Shown: positions 17,381-25,853 of the stretch, piece after piece
Layout: the number at the start of each line of letters is the position of its first letter
Position numbering within the stretch: the stretch's first letter is position 1
The notes under the pieces: model-generated
Told to the model about the DNA's origin: nothing
Database searches by the model: none
What the model saw: only the letters and a program-made list of their open reading frames with translations
Made by a program: the position numbers and the translations under genes
DNA from: Alloprevotella sp.
GTDB lineage: Bacteria > Bacteroidota > Bacteroidia > Bacteroidales > Bacteroidaceae
Reading direction: 5' to 3'
DNA length: 64,000 nt
Assembly: GCA_017477205.1 (NCBI GenBank)
Contig: JAFUXE010000034.1
Span: 33,077-97,076, forward strand

Positions 17381-18076
17381 TTGAGCCAATTCTCCTTCCA
17401 GCAATTCAGCATAGCGCAGGACCGTTGCGCGATGAAAGTCGGCACGGACGGCGTGCTCCTCGGCGCATGGGCGGAACTTCCCCCGTCGGGGCGCATCCTT
17501 GACGTAGGCACCGGCACGGGGCTCATAGCCCTCATGGCGGCGCAGCGCACGGCGGCGGAAGTCGTGGGCGTGGAGATAGACCCCGACGCGGCCGGACAGG
17601 CTGCGGAGAACGTTCAGGCCTCGCCGTGGCCCTCGCGCTGCACGATAGTTTGCAGCGACATTGCCGACTATCGTCCCGCCTTCCAGTTTGACGCCATCCT
17701 GTCCAATCCCCCCTACTACGGCGGCACGCTGCTGCCGCCCGACGCAGGACGCGCGCGGGCACGCCACACGTCCTCGCTCCCCTTCCCCCTGCTCGCGCGG
17801 GCTGCACGCCGCCTGCTCCTGCCTGACGTGGGCACCCTGCAAGTCGTGCTACCCTGCGACGAGGAGGACGCCTTCCTCGCCGCCTGCGCCCCTGCGGGCC
17901 TTTATCCCTCGCGCCGCACGCTGGTGCGGACGCGTCCCGGAAAGGCTCCCTCGCGCCTGCTCCTCGCCATCTCGCCCCGGAACCTCCGCACCCGCGAGGA
18001 CGAACTCCTCCTCATGGATGCCGACGGCGGCCGCAGCGAAGCCTACAGGCAGCTTACCGCCGCATTCTATTTGTAG
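17381..18076 (+). CDS. trmN6: tRNA1(Val) A37 N6-methyltransferase
   Basis: SAM-dependent methyltransferase acting on A37 of tRNA-Val; 231 residues. It shows FSIAQDRCAMKVGTDGVLLG, motif I ILDVGTGTGLIALMAAQR and the N6-adenine motif NPPYYGG (about 110-116). The start is a TTG (17381): the family's conserved N terminus FSFQQFSIAQD begins only three residues after it, and the first ATG (Met18) would remove part of it. The AT-rich block upstream may contribute to initiation. Confidence 0.9.
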   Translation: MSQFSFQQFSIAQDRCAMKVGTDGVLLGAWAELPPSGRILDVGTGTGLIALMAAQRTAAEVVGVEIDPDAAGQAAENVQASPWPSRCTIVCSDIADYRPAFQFDAILSNPPYYGGTLLPPDAGRARARHTSSLPFPLLARAARRLLLPDVGTLQVVLPCDEEDAFLAACAPAGLYPSRRTLVRTRPGKAPSRLLLAISPRNLRTREDELLLMDADGGRSEAYRQLTAAFYL

Positions 18077-18139
18077 AGTGACGAGTGACAATTTATAATT
18101 TTTAACGTACAGAAGCATACCGGATTGCACAAAAAGCAC

Positions 18140-18147
18140 TACTTTTG
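18140..18147 (+). promoter_or_regulatory. -7 box for the M23 peptidase transcript
   Basis: TACTTTTG followed by CGCC, the same form as the promoters at 22850 and 45079. It lies about 230 bases before the start codon, implying a long leader. Confidence 0.55.
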
Positions 18148-18152
18148 CGCCG

Positions 18153-18375
18153 TCAAACGAAAACAATTCACAATTAAGTAAACAAGCAGACAGGTAAAAC
18201 CATGCAGACAGGCAACAGCTCGTCACGCGTTACTTGTGGGCTTGTTAACTAAAAAATCACGGCGGGTCGGAGTCCCGCGGGAAGCCTCATTAATCTTCCC
18301 CACGGCAGCGGCGGAATGCCCCTTGCCTATTTCTAAAAACGACTTCGCACACGCTTCACTTAAACCTACCGGATA
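18153..18375 (+). promoter_or_regulatory. Structured 5' leader with a 16-codon frame
   Basis: Between the -7 box and the peptidase ATG are about 220 bases. A short frame (18202-18252, MQTGNSSSRVTCGLVN) ends at TAA and is followed by a GCGGG-TCGGAGT-CCCGC stem-loop (about 18263-18279) and a GGGAAG/CTTCCC stem-loop (about 18280-18301). The layout resembles a regulated leader, but no known riboswitch is recognised and the short frame has no codon bias suggesting amino-acid attenuation. Confidence 0.4.
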
Positions 18376-19341
18376 ATGAAACTGAAAACAATCAGACGCA
18401 CTGCCCTCGGCGCTCTTCTACTTTCTTTCAGCGCCACATGCACGGCACAAGACCTCATCGCCCGACAGGCTCCCATCGACCGCAAGCAAAAAGCGGCAGA
18501 CTCCCTTGCCCTCACCCGCATGATTCAGCACGAGGCCGTGGAGCAGCCCGCCACCGATTTATACAACTCCTGGGTAACATCCCGTGTTTTCTGCTATAGC
18601 GAAAGCGAAATTCCCGAAACTTTTAAAATCGACCTCCGAGGCTTCGCCATGCCGACGAAAAGCCGCCTCGTCACCAGCCGCGTGGGCTACCGCCCCCGTT
18701 TCCGCCGCGTGCACAAGGGACTTGACATCAAGGTATATGTCGGCGATACCATTTATGCCGCCTTCGACGGCAAGGTGCGCATGACGGACTTTCAGCCCAA
18801 GGGCTACGGCAACGTCGTCGTCATTCGCCACGGCAACGGCCTCGAAACCATCTACGGCCACCTCTCCAAGCACCTCTGCCGCGAGGGTGACATCGTGCGC
18901 GCCGGACAGCCCATTGGCCTCGGCGGCAACACGGGTGCCTCCTTCGGCTCCCACCTCCACTTCGAGACGCGCCTCGTCGGTGCCATGATAGACCCCGAGC
19001 TACTCTTCGACTTCCCCAACCAGGACATCAAGTGCGACTACTACGTATTCCACAAGAACGGCAGCGGCGAGCGTGGCGACAAGACGCAGGCCGTCTATGA
19101 GTCCGCGCCGCAGGGCCGTGCCGAGCAGGTGCTGGCCGCAGCCCCCGCGCAACCGCAGGCCTCCTTCCCCGATGCCGACCCTGGTCGCGTGCAGCTGCAA
19201 GGCAAGTTCCACAAGGTTTCCCCCGGTGAGACTGTCGCCAGCATTGCCCGCCGTCTGGACATCTCCGTTGAGACGCTCTGCACGGCAAACCACATCAGCC
19301 GCAGCACTCACGTACGCCCTGGCCAGATTCTGAGGTACTGA
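18376..19341 (+). CDS. M23-family peptidase with C-terminal LysM domain
   Basis: A secreted peptidoglycan endopeptidase or its non-catalytic relative, 321 residues, with a signal peptide (about 1-24). The M23 zinc ligands are visible: His113 and Asp117 in HKGLD, and His193/His195 in SHLHFE; GHLSKH supplies the other conserved histidine. The C terminus (about 277-321, HKVSPGETVASIARRLDIS) is a LysM peptidoglycan-binding repeat. All catalytic residues are present, so activity is likely. A terminator follows about 50 bases downstream. Confidence 0.92.
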   Translation: MKLKTIRRTALGALLLSFSATCTAQDLIARQAPIDRKQKAADSLALTRMIQHEAVEQPATDLYNSWVTSRVFCYSESEIPETFKIDLRGFAMPTKSRLVTSRVGYRPRFRRVHKGLDIKVYVGDTIYAAFDGKVRMTDFQPKGYGNVVVIRHGNGLETIYGHLSKHLCREGDIVRAGQPIGLGGNTGASFGSHLHFETRLVGAMIDPELLFDFPNQDIKCDYYVFHKNGSGERGDKTQAVYESAPQGRAEQVLAAAPAQPQASFPDADPGRVQLQGKFHKVSPGETVASIARRLDISVETLCTANHISRSTHVRPGQILRY

Positions 19342-19392
19342 CCCGTTCCCGTCCCGGCATCATGGGCGGGGAAAGGGAAAAATAATCCCCCA

Positions 19393-19431
19393 AACCGCGA
19401 AAGGCAATGTTCGTCTTTCGCGGTTTTTTAT
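19393..19431 (+). terminator. Rho-independent terminator of the M23 gene
   Basis: An 11-bp stem (AACCGCGAAAG, complement at about 19415-19425) with a loop of about 11 bases is followed by TTTTTTA on the plus strand. Confidence 0.85.
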
Positions 19432-19576
19432 GGCTACGCATGAGCGCGTTTCCGATGGAAGGGAGGGAACAAATGAAACATGTAACGCCGCACTCCGTGG
19501 CGTCCGTTCGCCCCGCGGAGAAAAGAAAAAGGCGAAGAAATTTTTTTACGAGCCTTAGCGCTTGTGCGTGAAGGAA

Positions 19577-19651
19577 TGACGAGTGACAAGTGACAAGTGA
19601 CGAGCTTGCTGCGCCATGGGAGGCTCGTCACTTGTCACTTGTCACTCGTCA
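19577..19651. repeat. Perfect 29-bp inverted repeat overlapping the dnaB stop codon
   Basis: The arm 19577-19605 (beginning TGACGAGTGACAAGTGAC) is exactly complementary to 19623-19651, with a 17-base loop. The arm is itself built of TGACAAG repeats. The dnaB stop codon (19649-19651) lies at the outer end of the right arm. The arm could act as a transcription end for dnaB, although no T-run follows. The rest of 19432-19576 shows nothing recognisable. Confidence 0.9.
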
Positions 19652-21205
19652 ATACGGCGGCTTTCCGGGGTCTTCCTCGAAGGCATTGGCCGGGGGCGGC
19701 AGGGGTACGTCGCCGTCCGGGGGTGGCGGTGCGTCCTGCGTGGCGCGGCGGGGACGGGCGTAGTGGATTTCCTGTCCGGGCAAGGGACGCGGCTCGTCGT
19801 CCGTGATGTTCTGGAAGCGGGCGTAGATGCCCTTGAAGGTGAGCAGGACGTCGCCGACGGATCCGTTGCGGTGCTTGGCGATGAGAATTTCGGCACGTCC
19901 GCGCAGGTCGTTGCCCTGCTTGTCCTCGTATATCTTGTAGTATTCGGGGCGGTGGATGAAGAGCACCATGTCGGCGTCCTGCTCGATGGCTCCGGATTCG
20001 CGGAGGTCGCTGAGCTGCGGCCGCTTGCCGTCGCCCTCGCGCGTCTCCACGCCGCGGTTGAGCTGGCTGAGGGCGATGACGGGGATGCCGAGCTCCTTGG
20101 CAAGGCCCTTGAGGGAGCGGCTGATGATGCTGACCTCCTCTTGCCGGGAGTTGAAGGACATGCCGCTGGCGGTCATAAGCTGGAGGTAGTCAATCATGAT
20201 GAGCCTGACGCTGTGCTCGCTGACGAGGCGGCGCGCTTTGGTGCGGAGCTCAAAAACGGAGAGGTTTGCAGTGTCGTCGATGTAGAGGGGTGCGCCGAGG
20301 AGGTCGGCGACCTTGCTGTCCAGCTGTGCCCACTCGTAGGGCTCAAGGCGTCCGGTGCGGATTTTGTCGCCGGGAATCTCGCATACGTTGCAGAGGATGC
20401 GGTTCACGAGCTGTAGCTTTGACATCTCAAGGGAGAAGAATGCGGTGGGTATGCGCTGGTCCACGGCTATGTTCTTGGCCATCGTCAGGGAGAAGGCGGT
20501 CTTTCCCATGGCAGGGCGTGCGGCGATGATGACGAGGTCGCTATTCTGCCAGCCTGCGGTGATGGCGTCCAGGTCAGTGAAGAGGGAGGGTATGCCGCTC
20601 ATGCCGTCGGGGCGTGCGGCGGCTTTCTTGAGGGCTTCCATGGCCTCGCCGATGACGGGGTCCACCTGCACGAAGTCCTGGCGGAGGCTGGAGCGTGAGA
20701 GCTCGAAGAGCTGGCCCTCGGCTTCCTGCATGAGCTCGTCGATATCCGTCGTGGCGTCGAAGGCCTTGCGCTGTATGCCGGAGGTGTAGGTGATGAGGGC
20801 GCGCGCGAGGGCTTTCTGGGCGATGATGCGTGCGTGGTACTCGAGGTGGGCGCTGCTGGAGACGCCGCCGCTGAGCTGCGTGATGTAGAAGGGGCCGCCG
20901 ACTTCCTCGAGGTTGCCGGTGCGGCGAAGCTCGTCGGTGACGGTGAGGATGTCCAGCGGGCGTTCCTCGAGCCGCAGGCGGCGTATGGCCTCGAAGATGA
21001 CCTGGTGGCGCTTCTCGTAGAAGGACTCGGGCTTGAGGATGTCGGCAATCTGGTAGTAGGCGTCGCTCTCCACGAGGAGTGCACCGAGGACGGCCTGCTC
21101 CATTTTCACGTCCTGCGGCTGGAGGTGGCCGTATTCGTCCTGCAGGGGAGCTGTGTCCTGCGCCCTGGCCGTCTGGCGCCGCGGCGTTTTTCTTTCTGTT
21201 GGCAT
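19649..21205 (-). CDS. dnaB: Replicative DNA helicase
   Basis: Hexameric helicase that unwinds the replication fork; 518 residues. The N-terminal primase-interacting domain (VKMEQAVLGALL, about 33-44) is followed by the RecA-like core with Walker A AARPAMGKT (about 228-236), Walker B LIMIDYLQLM, and SQLNRGVETR (arginine-finger region). The start is taken at MPTERKTPRR; the upstream in-frame extension of 34 codons is A/T-biased and unlike DnaB. No intein is present. The gene ends inside a 29-bp inverted repeat. Confidence 0.96.
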   Translation of the reverse strand: MPTERKTPRRQTARAQDTAPLQDEYGHLQPQDVKMEQAVLGALLVESDAYYQIADILKPESFYEKRHQVIFEAIRRLRLEERPLDILTVTDELRRTGNLEEVGGPFYITQLSGGVSSSAHLEYHARIIAQKALARALITYTSGIQRKAFDATTDIDELMQEAEGQLFELSRSSLRQDFVQVDPVIGEAMEALKKAAARPDGMSGIPSLFTDLDAITAGWQNSDLVIIAARPAMGKTAFSLTMAKNIAVDQRIPTAFFSLEMSKLQLVNRILCNVCEIPGDKIRTGRLEPYEWAQLDSKVADLLGAPLYIDDTANLSVFELRTKARRLVSEHSVRLIMIDYLQLMTASGMSFNSRQEEVSIISRSLKGLAKELGIPVIALSQLNRGVETREGDGKRPQLSDLRESGAIEQDADMVLFIHRPEYYKIYEDKQGNDLRGRAEILIAKHRNGSVGDVLLTFKGIYARFQNITDDEPRPLPGQEIHYARPRRATQDAPPPPDGDVPLPPPANAFEEDPGKPPY

Positions 21206-21278
21206 AATTTTAGTTGACGAGAATGTCGCTTTGCTGCCTTCGGGCAGTTTTGCGGGCTGCAAAGGTAAGAAGGATTTT

Positions 21279-22772
21279 TTAATCCGCCAACCCTTCCTGC
21301 CGCTCAAAGCACCCCATGTCGGGAGCTGCGTCGCCCAGGCGGCTGCGGCCGAGGCGGTCGGCGGGGGCTGCCGTGCGGCTTACCTCGGGGTCAGCGGCAC
21401 CTACGGCGCGCGAGAGGCTGTCCAGCCCGAAGGTGAAGATCAGGCGGTCGTAGTCGAACTCCGGGGAGAAGTTGGCGGAGCGCCGGTGCTCCTTGTCGTC
21501 GTTCTCCCAGAGGCAGTTCACGAAGTGTCCCTCGGCGGCCTCGTCGGAGACCTTCGGCGTGTTCAGCAGGCAGTGGTGGAAATAGTAGTCGAAGGCAAGG
21601 TCCGTGTAGCGTTCGCTGGCGTTGCCCATGATGTCGTCGTCCTGGCGTCCCGTGATGATGCAGTTCCAGAATTGCAGCTCGTCGAGGGGCAGGCGGATGT
21701 CGCCGTCGCAATTGCTAAAGCTCAGTGCAACGCCATATCCCTGTACGAGGGGATAGAACTGCGCGACGGTGCAGTGGATGAAGTTGTAGCATCCGCCGAG
21801 GAGTGTCAGGCAGTTTCCGGCAGCGTTTGAAACCTGGCAGTTCGTGGCCGTCAGGCGGCAGGAACGAGCATAGATGCCGTCGCCGCCTACGTTGTGGACG
21901 GTGGAGCTGAGGAGCGTGAGCTTCTGGCGGCTGGCGTCGGAGCTGTCGCACCGCAGGCCGTAGGCTCCGCTGTGCACGTCGGTGAACTGGAGGTAGTTGT
22001 CGTAGCTGCCGGACGTGAAGCGCACGCCGCCCCATTGTCCCGGGATGCGGTCGTAGGGAATCTGCGAGAGCATGTTGTCCAGGCGGTCACCGCGAAGCTC
22101 CACTTCGCGTCCCGCCTCGCCCAGGGCGACGAGCGTGCCGTGGACGATGAGCTCCGCCTCAGGGTGGAACAGCAACCGCGTGCCGGCCGGGAGGGTCAGC
22201 GTGGCGCCCTCCGCGACGACGAGGCTGTCCGTGACCAGATAGGGGCGCGCAGGGGCGAACTCCGTATCCTCCGTGATGCGCACGGCATCCAGCCGCACTA
22301 CGCTCTGCGAGCAGGCCGTGAGCACGATGCTCTGCTCCGCGCCGCCCTCCGTCAGCACGTGGAGGCGGTCCTCGTAGGTGCAGGGCTCATCCTCGTCGGC
22401 ATCGGGGGCGTGGAAGGTGAGGAAGGCTATGAGGCTGTCGCTGCGCAGCACTTCAAAGCCGCCGCCCTCACCACCGGACAGGAACGTGCCGTCCATGTTG
22501 ACGCGGAAGGGCGAGGCCGCGCCGCCTTCCAGCCATACGCGGCTAAGGCGGATGCCCTCGGAGCCCCGGTTGAAGAGTTTCAGCGTGTCCGTGGCGGCAA
22601 GGCCGCCGGCAATGACGGTGCCGAGGTCCACGGTGTCGCGGTTCAGCGTGAGCCGGGCACCGGCGGACACCGTGAATGGTTCGTCCTCCATGCAGCCCGT
22701 CAGCGTCAGGAGGCCCAGCATGGGCGCAAGGAGGGCGGACAGGAGGAGGGAAAAAGAATTCTTGCTGTGCAT
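21279..22772 (-). CDS. Beta-helix-type lipoprotein of unknown function
   Basis: A 497-residue lipoprotein: signal followed by LTLTGC (lipid-bearing Cys27). The mature part has an Ig-like or HYDIN-like segment (LNRDTVDLGTVIAGG, about 43-57), then repeated short strands such as LTATNCQVSNAAGNCLTLLGG typical of right-handed parallel beta helices. Such proteins often bind or cleave polysaccharides, but no catalytic residues are recognised. The start is the ATG at 22772, 78 bases from the divergent U32 promoter region. Confidence 0.8.
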   Translation of the reverse strand: MHSKNSFSLLLSALLAPMLGLLTLTGCMEDEPFTVSAGARLTLNRDTVDLGTVIAGGLAATDTLKLFNRGSEGIRLSRVWLEGGAASPFRVNMDGTFLSGGEGGGFEVLRSDSLIAFLTFHAPDADEDEPCTYEDRLHVLTEGGAEQSIVLTACSQSVVRLDAVRITEDTEFAPARPYLVTDSLVVAEGATLTLPAGTRLLFHPEAELIVHGTLVALGEAGREVELRGDRLDNMLSQIPYDRIPGQWGGVRFTSGSYDNYLQFTDVHSGAYGLRCDSSDASRQKLTLLSSTVHNVGGDGIYARSCRLTATNCQVSNAAGNCLTLLGGCYNFIHCTVAQFYPLVQGYGVALSFSNCDGDIRLPLDELQFWNCIITGRQDDDIMGNASERYTDLAFDYYFHHCLLNTPKVSDEAAEGHFVNCLWENDDKEHRRSANFSPEFDYDRLIFTFGLDSLSRAVGAADPEVSRTAAPADRLGRSRLGDAAPDMGCFERQEGLAD

Positions 22773-22826
22773 ACAACAATAAAAACGTTCCAAACGCCAA
22801 ATTATTGCTTCGATGCGGGGCATTAT

Positions 22827-22857
22827 TTTGCCGTCACACAAATAATAACTACTTTTG
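22827..22857 (+). promoter_or_regulatory. Consensus promoter of the U32 gene
   Basis: TTTG (22827-22830), exactly 19 bases, then TACTTTTG (22850-22857); the ATG follows 30 bases later. This is among the best matches to the Bacteroidetes consensus in the window. Confidence 0.75.
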
Positions 22858-22886
22858 CGCCACACAACACGCACGCACGGACACAG

Positions 22887-24707
22887 ATGGAACGCAGCAT
22901 AGAACTCCTGGCACCCGCACGCACCGCCGACATCGGCATCGAGGCCATCCGGCACGGTGCGGATGCCGTGTATATCGGTGCCGAGGACTTCGGGGCGCGT
23001 GCCGCCGCAGGAAATTCCGCCAAGGACATCGGGCGCCTGTGCGACTTTGCCCACCAGTTCGGAGCGCGCGTGTATGTCACCCTCAACACCATCCTCTACG
23101 ACGACGAGCTGGCCGCCGCCGAGCGCCTTGTCCGCGAACTCCACGCCGTAGGCACCGACGCGCTCATCGTGCAGGACATGAGCCTCCTGCGCCTCGACCT
23201 CCCGCCCATCGCCCTGCACGCCTCCACGCAGATGGACGTGACAACGCCCGAAAAAGCGCTGTTTCTCCATCGCTGCGGCTTCCGTCAGATAGTCCTTGCT
23301 CGCGAACTTTCCATCTTGCAAATCAAGGAGATTTCCGATTTTGTCCCCGCAAAGCTCGAAGCCTTTGTGCACGGTGCGCTCTGCGTGAGCTACTCCGGAC
23401 GCTGCTATGCCTCCGAAGCCTGCTTCGGGCGCAGCGCCAACCGGGGACGATGCGCGCAGTTCTGCCGCCTCGCCTTCGACCTGGAAGATGCTGACGGATG
23501 CACCGTCGTTCACGACAAGCACCTGCTCTCCCTGCGCGACATGAACCGCAGCTGCTCGCTGGAGGAGATGATGGACGCGGGCGTGAGCTCCTTCAAGATA
23601 GAAGGACGGCTGAAGGGCATGGACTACGTGAAAAACGTCACCGCCTACTACCGCCGCCGGATGGACGACATCCTCCGTCGCAGGGACGACCTCGTGCGCA
23701 GCAGCTTCGGGATTTCGGAGACGGACTTCGAGCCCCGCCTAGAAAAAAGCTTCAACCGGGGCTTTACGGAATACTTCCTCCACGGCCGCACGCCCGTGCT
23801 CAGTGCGGATACGCCGAAAGCCATCGGCGAGTATGTCGGCACCGTGGAACGCCGCATGCGGCAAGGCCTTGGCTTCCTCGTCAGCGGCGATGTGCAGCTG
23901 CACGCCGGCGACGGCCTGTGCTACCTCACGCCGGAGGGCAAGATGGAGGGCGTGCGCGTGAACCGCGTGGAAGGCGGGGAGGTCATGGCTGCCAGGCGCG
24001 TCAGCATCCCCGTAGGCACGCGCCTTTTCCGCAATCTTGACTATGCCTTCACGCACAGGCTGGAGAAGGAGACGGCAAAAAGGAAAATGCGCTTGGACAT
24101 GCGGCTCAGCGAAACGCCGACGGGCTATGCCCTGCACCTGGAGGACGAAGCCGGGCGAAGCTTCACGCTGCAAGAAGACGCCGAACACGCCGAAGCCCAT
24201 ACGCCGCAGGAGGAGGCCGTCCGCCGACAGCTCTCCCGACTGGGCGACACACCCTACGAAGCTGGTAGCATCAGCATCCAGACCGAGGGCGAACGCTTCA
24301 TCCCCGCGTCAAAGCTGGGAGACTGGCGACGCCGTGCGGTGGAAGGCCTGTTGCTACAGCCCGCCAGAAGACCTGAGGACGACGCGGAAACGTCCGCCCC
24401 GCAAACGCCGCCCCGCTGCCCCCGCCAGCTGGACAACACGGCCAACGTGGCCAACCGCGAGGCGCGCGCCTTCTACGAGGCATGCGGAGCGGAGGAAATT
24501 GCTCCTGCCTTTGAAATCAAGGCACCTGCGGACGCCACCCTGATGACATGCCGCCACTGCATACGCTATGCCCTCGGAGCCTGCACGCGCTACGGCGGTA
24601 AAAAGCCTGCATGGCGCGAGCCGCTGAGCCTCCGACTTCCCGACGGACGCCGCTTCCCCCTCGAATTTGACTGCAAACGATGCGAAATGAAGGTATCACA
24701 AGCATGA
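22887..24707 (+). CDS. U32-family peptidase-like protein (RlhA/TrhP relative)
   Basis: A 606-residue U32 protein. The N-terminal barrel begins IELLAPARTADIGIEAIRHGADAVYIG (about 4-30 in character), and the signature SYSGRCYASEACFGRSANRGRCAQFCR region (about 170-196) supplies the cluster of cysteines that binds iron-sulfur in characterised members. The C terminus adds a further cysteine set (CRHCIRYALGACTRYGG and DCKRCEM). Characterised relatives hydroxylate tRNA (TrhP) or 23S rRNA (RlhA) rather than cleave protein, so RNA modification is the better guess. The stop overlaps the next start by ATGA. Confidence 0.9.
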   Translation: MERSIELLAPARTADIGIEAIRHGADAVYIGAEDFGARAAAGNSAKDIGRLCDFAHQFGARVYVTLNTILYDDELAAAERLVRELHAVGTDALIVQDMSLLRLDLPPIALHASTQMDVTTPEKALFLHRCGFRQIVLARELSILQIKEISDFVPAKLEAFVHGALCVSYSGRCYASEACFGRSANRGRCAQFCRLAFDLEDADGCTVVHDKHLLSLRDMNRSCSLEEMMDAGVSSFKIEGRLKGMDYVKNVTAYYRRRMDDILRRRDDLVRSSFGISETDFEPRLEKSFNRGFTEYFLHGRTPVLSADTPKAIGEYVGTVERRMRQGLGFLVSGDVQLHAGDGLCYLTPEGKMEGVRVNRVEGGEVMAARRVSIPVGTRLFRNLDYAFTHRLEKETAKRKMRLDMRLSETPTGYALHLEDEAGRSFTLQEDAEHAEAHTPQEEAVRRQLSRLGDTPYEAGSISIQTEGERFIPASKLGDWRRRAVEGLLLQPARRPEDDAETSAPQTPPRCPRQLDNTANVANREARAFYEACGAEEIAPAFEIKAPADATLMTCRHCIRYALGACTRYGGKKPAWREPLSLRLPDGRRFPLEFDCKRCEMKVSQA

Positions 24708-25822
24708 AGCACATCCAGACCCTCCTCCTTGCGCTCCTGTCCGTAGTGATGCTGGCGGGATGCTACTATTCGCACCCCGACAGGCTTGAACCGTGGGAGC
24801 CGGACGAGACGGGCGGCATCGACTCCGTGGCCTTTCGCACGAGCCACCACTACTGGAAAGGCTTCAACTTCGAGGCGACGGACACCCTGCGCCTGAGCGT
24901 GCGGCCGCCGCAGCAAAATGTGGACAACGCCGTGAGGGAAGGCCTTGCCGTCTCCTCGGAGGCTGTCCTGCTGGGCGTGAGGGACAGCATGCTCATCAAC
25001 AGCACCGACCCCCTCGTCGTGGCCGATATCCTGTACGTTCCCGCGGACTCCATAGACTCCATTTGGGTGAAGGTGGCGCGCGACCAGTACACGCAGGGAT
25101 GGGTGAGCGAGAAAGCCCTCATGGCCTTCGCCGTTGCGGATGCGCCCATCTCCAAGTTCATACACTACTTCAGCGACCAGCGCACCATCATCTTTGTCAG
25201 CATCCTGGGCGCGTTCATCATCGCCCTTGTCGTGACGATGCTGGTGCGCCAGCAGAAACTGACGGGAAAGCATAGGAACGCCTCCACCCTCAGGTATATC
25301 CTCCGGCAGACGGGTATCTCCGCCGGCCTGCTGGCACCGGGAGGCTGGAAGGGGGCCTACCGCTCCTTCTATCCCACCCTGCTCTGCCTGACGGTGTCGG
25401 CGGTGACGACGCTCTATTGCAGCATACAGCATTTTGTGCCAACCACATGGGTGGAATACTACTTCCACCCCACCCTCAATCCCTTCAGTCAGGAGCTGCC
25501 GCCCATCATGCAGCTCTTCGTGGCCTCCGTGTGGCTCCTCGTCGTCGTGAGCGTGGCCGTCGCGCTGGAACTGGTGCGCGAGGAAGAGAGCGGCTACCTC
25601 CTCAGCCACGCCGCCGGCTTGGCCTGCGTCTGCGTCATCATCTACCTCGTGCTGACGCTGACCGTTTCCATCTACGTCGGATACGTCATCCTCGTGGCAT
25701 ACTGGGTGTTCGCCCTGCTGCGCTACTTCCGCCGCCGCACGGCACACTTCCGCTGCGGATTTTGCGGAGCACCGTTGCAGCAGCTCGGCGTTTGCCCCCA
25801 CTGCGGAGCCGACAACATATAA
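24704..25822 (+). CDS. Zinc-ribbon membrane lipoprotein of unknown function
   Basis: A 372-residue protein starting in a 4-base ATGA overlap with the U32 gene, so the two are translationally coupled. The signal ends VVMLAGC (Cys20). Several membrane segments follow (about 165-185, 225-245, 270-300, 310-345). The C terminus holds a zinc ribbon, CGFCGAPLQQLGVCPHCG, with two CxxC pairs. The combination of lipobox, multiple membrane segments and a zinc ribbon means topology is uncertain; the ribbon is likely cytoplasmic. I do not recognise a named function. Confidence 0.8.
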   Translation: MKHIQTLLLALLSVVMLAGCYYSHPDRLEPWEPDETGGIDSVAFRTSHHYWKGFNFEATDTLRLSVRPPQQNVDNAVREGLAVSSEAVLLGVRDSMLINSTDPLVVADILYVPADSIDSIWVKVARDQYTQGWVSEKALMAFAVADAPISKFIHYFSDQRTIIFVSILGAFIIALVVTMLVRQQKLTGKHRNASTLRYILRQTGISAGLLAPGGWKGAYRSFYPTLLCLTVSAVTTLYCSIQHFVPTTWVEYYFHPTLNPFSQELPPIMQLFVASVWLLVVVSVAVALELVREEESGYLLSHAAGLACVCVIIYLVLTLTVSIYVGYVILVAYWVFALLRYFRRRTAHFRCGFCGAPLQQLGVCPHCGADNI

Positions 25823-25853
25823 AAAACCAACACACAGAAAACGTTTTTCAGAA

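Noticed and set aside
18263..18279. A T-arm-like hairpin (GCGGG-TCGGAGT-CCCGC).
   Set aside because: The rest of a tRNA cloverleaf is missing and the loop lacks TTC; it is part of the leader instead.
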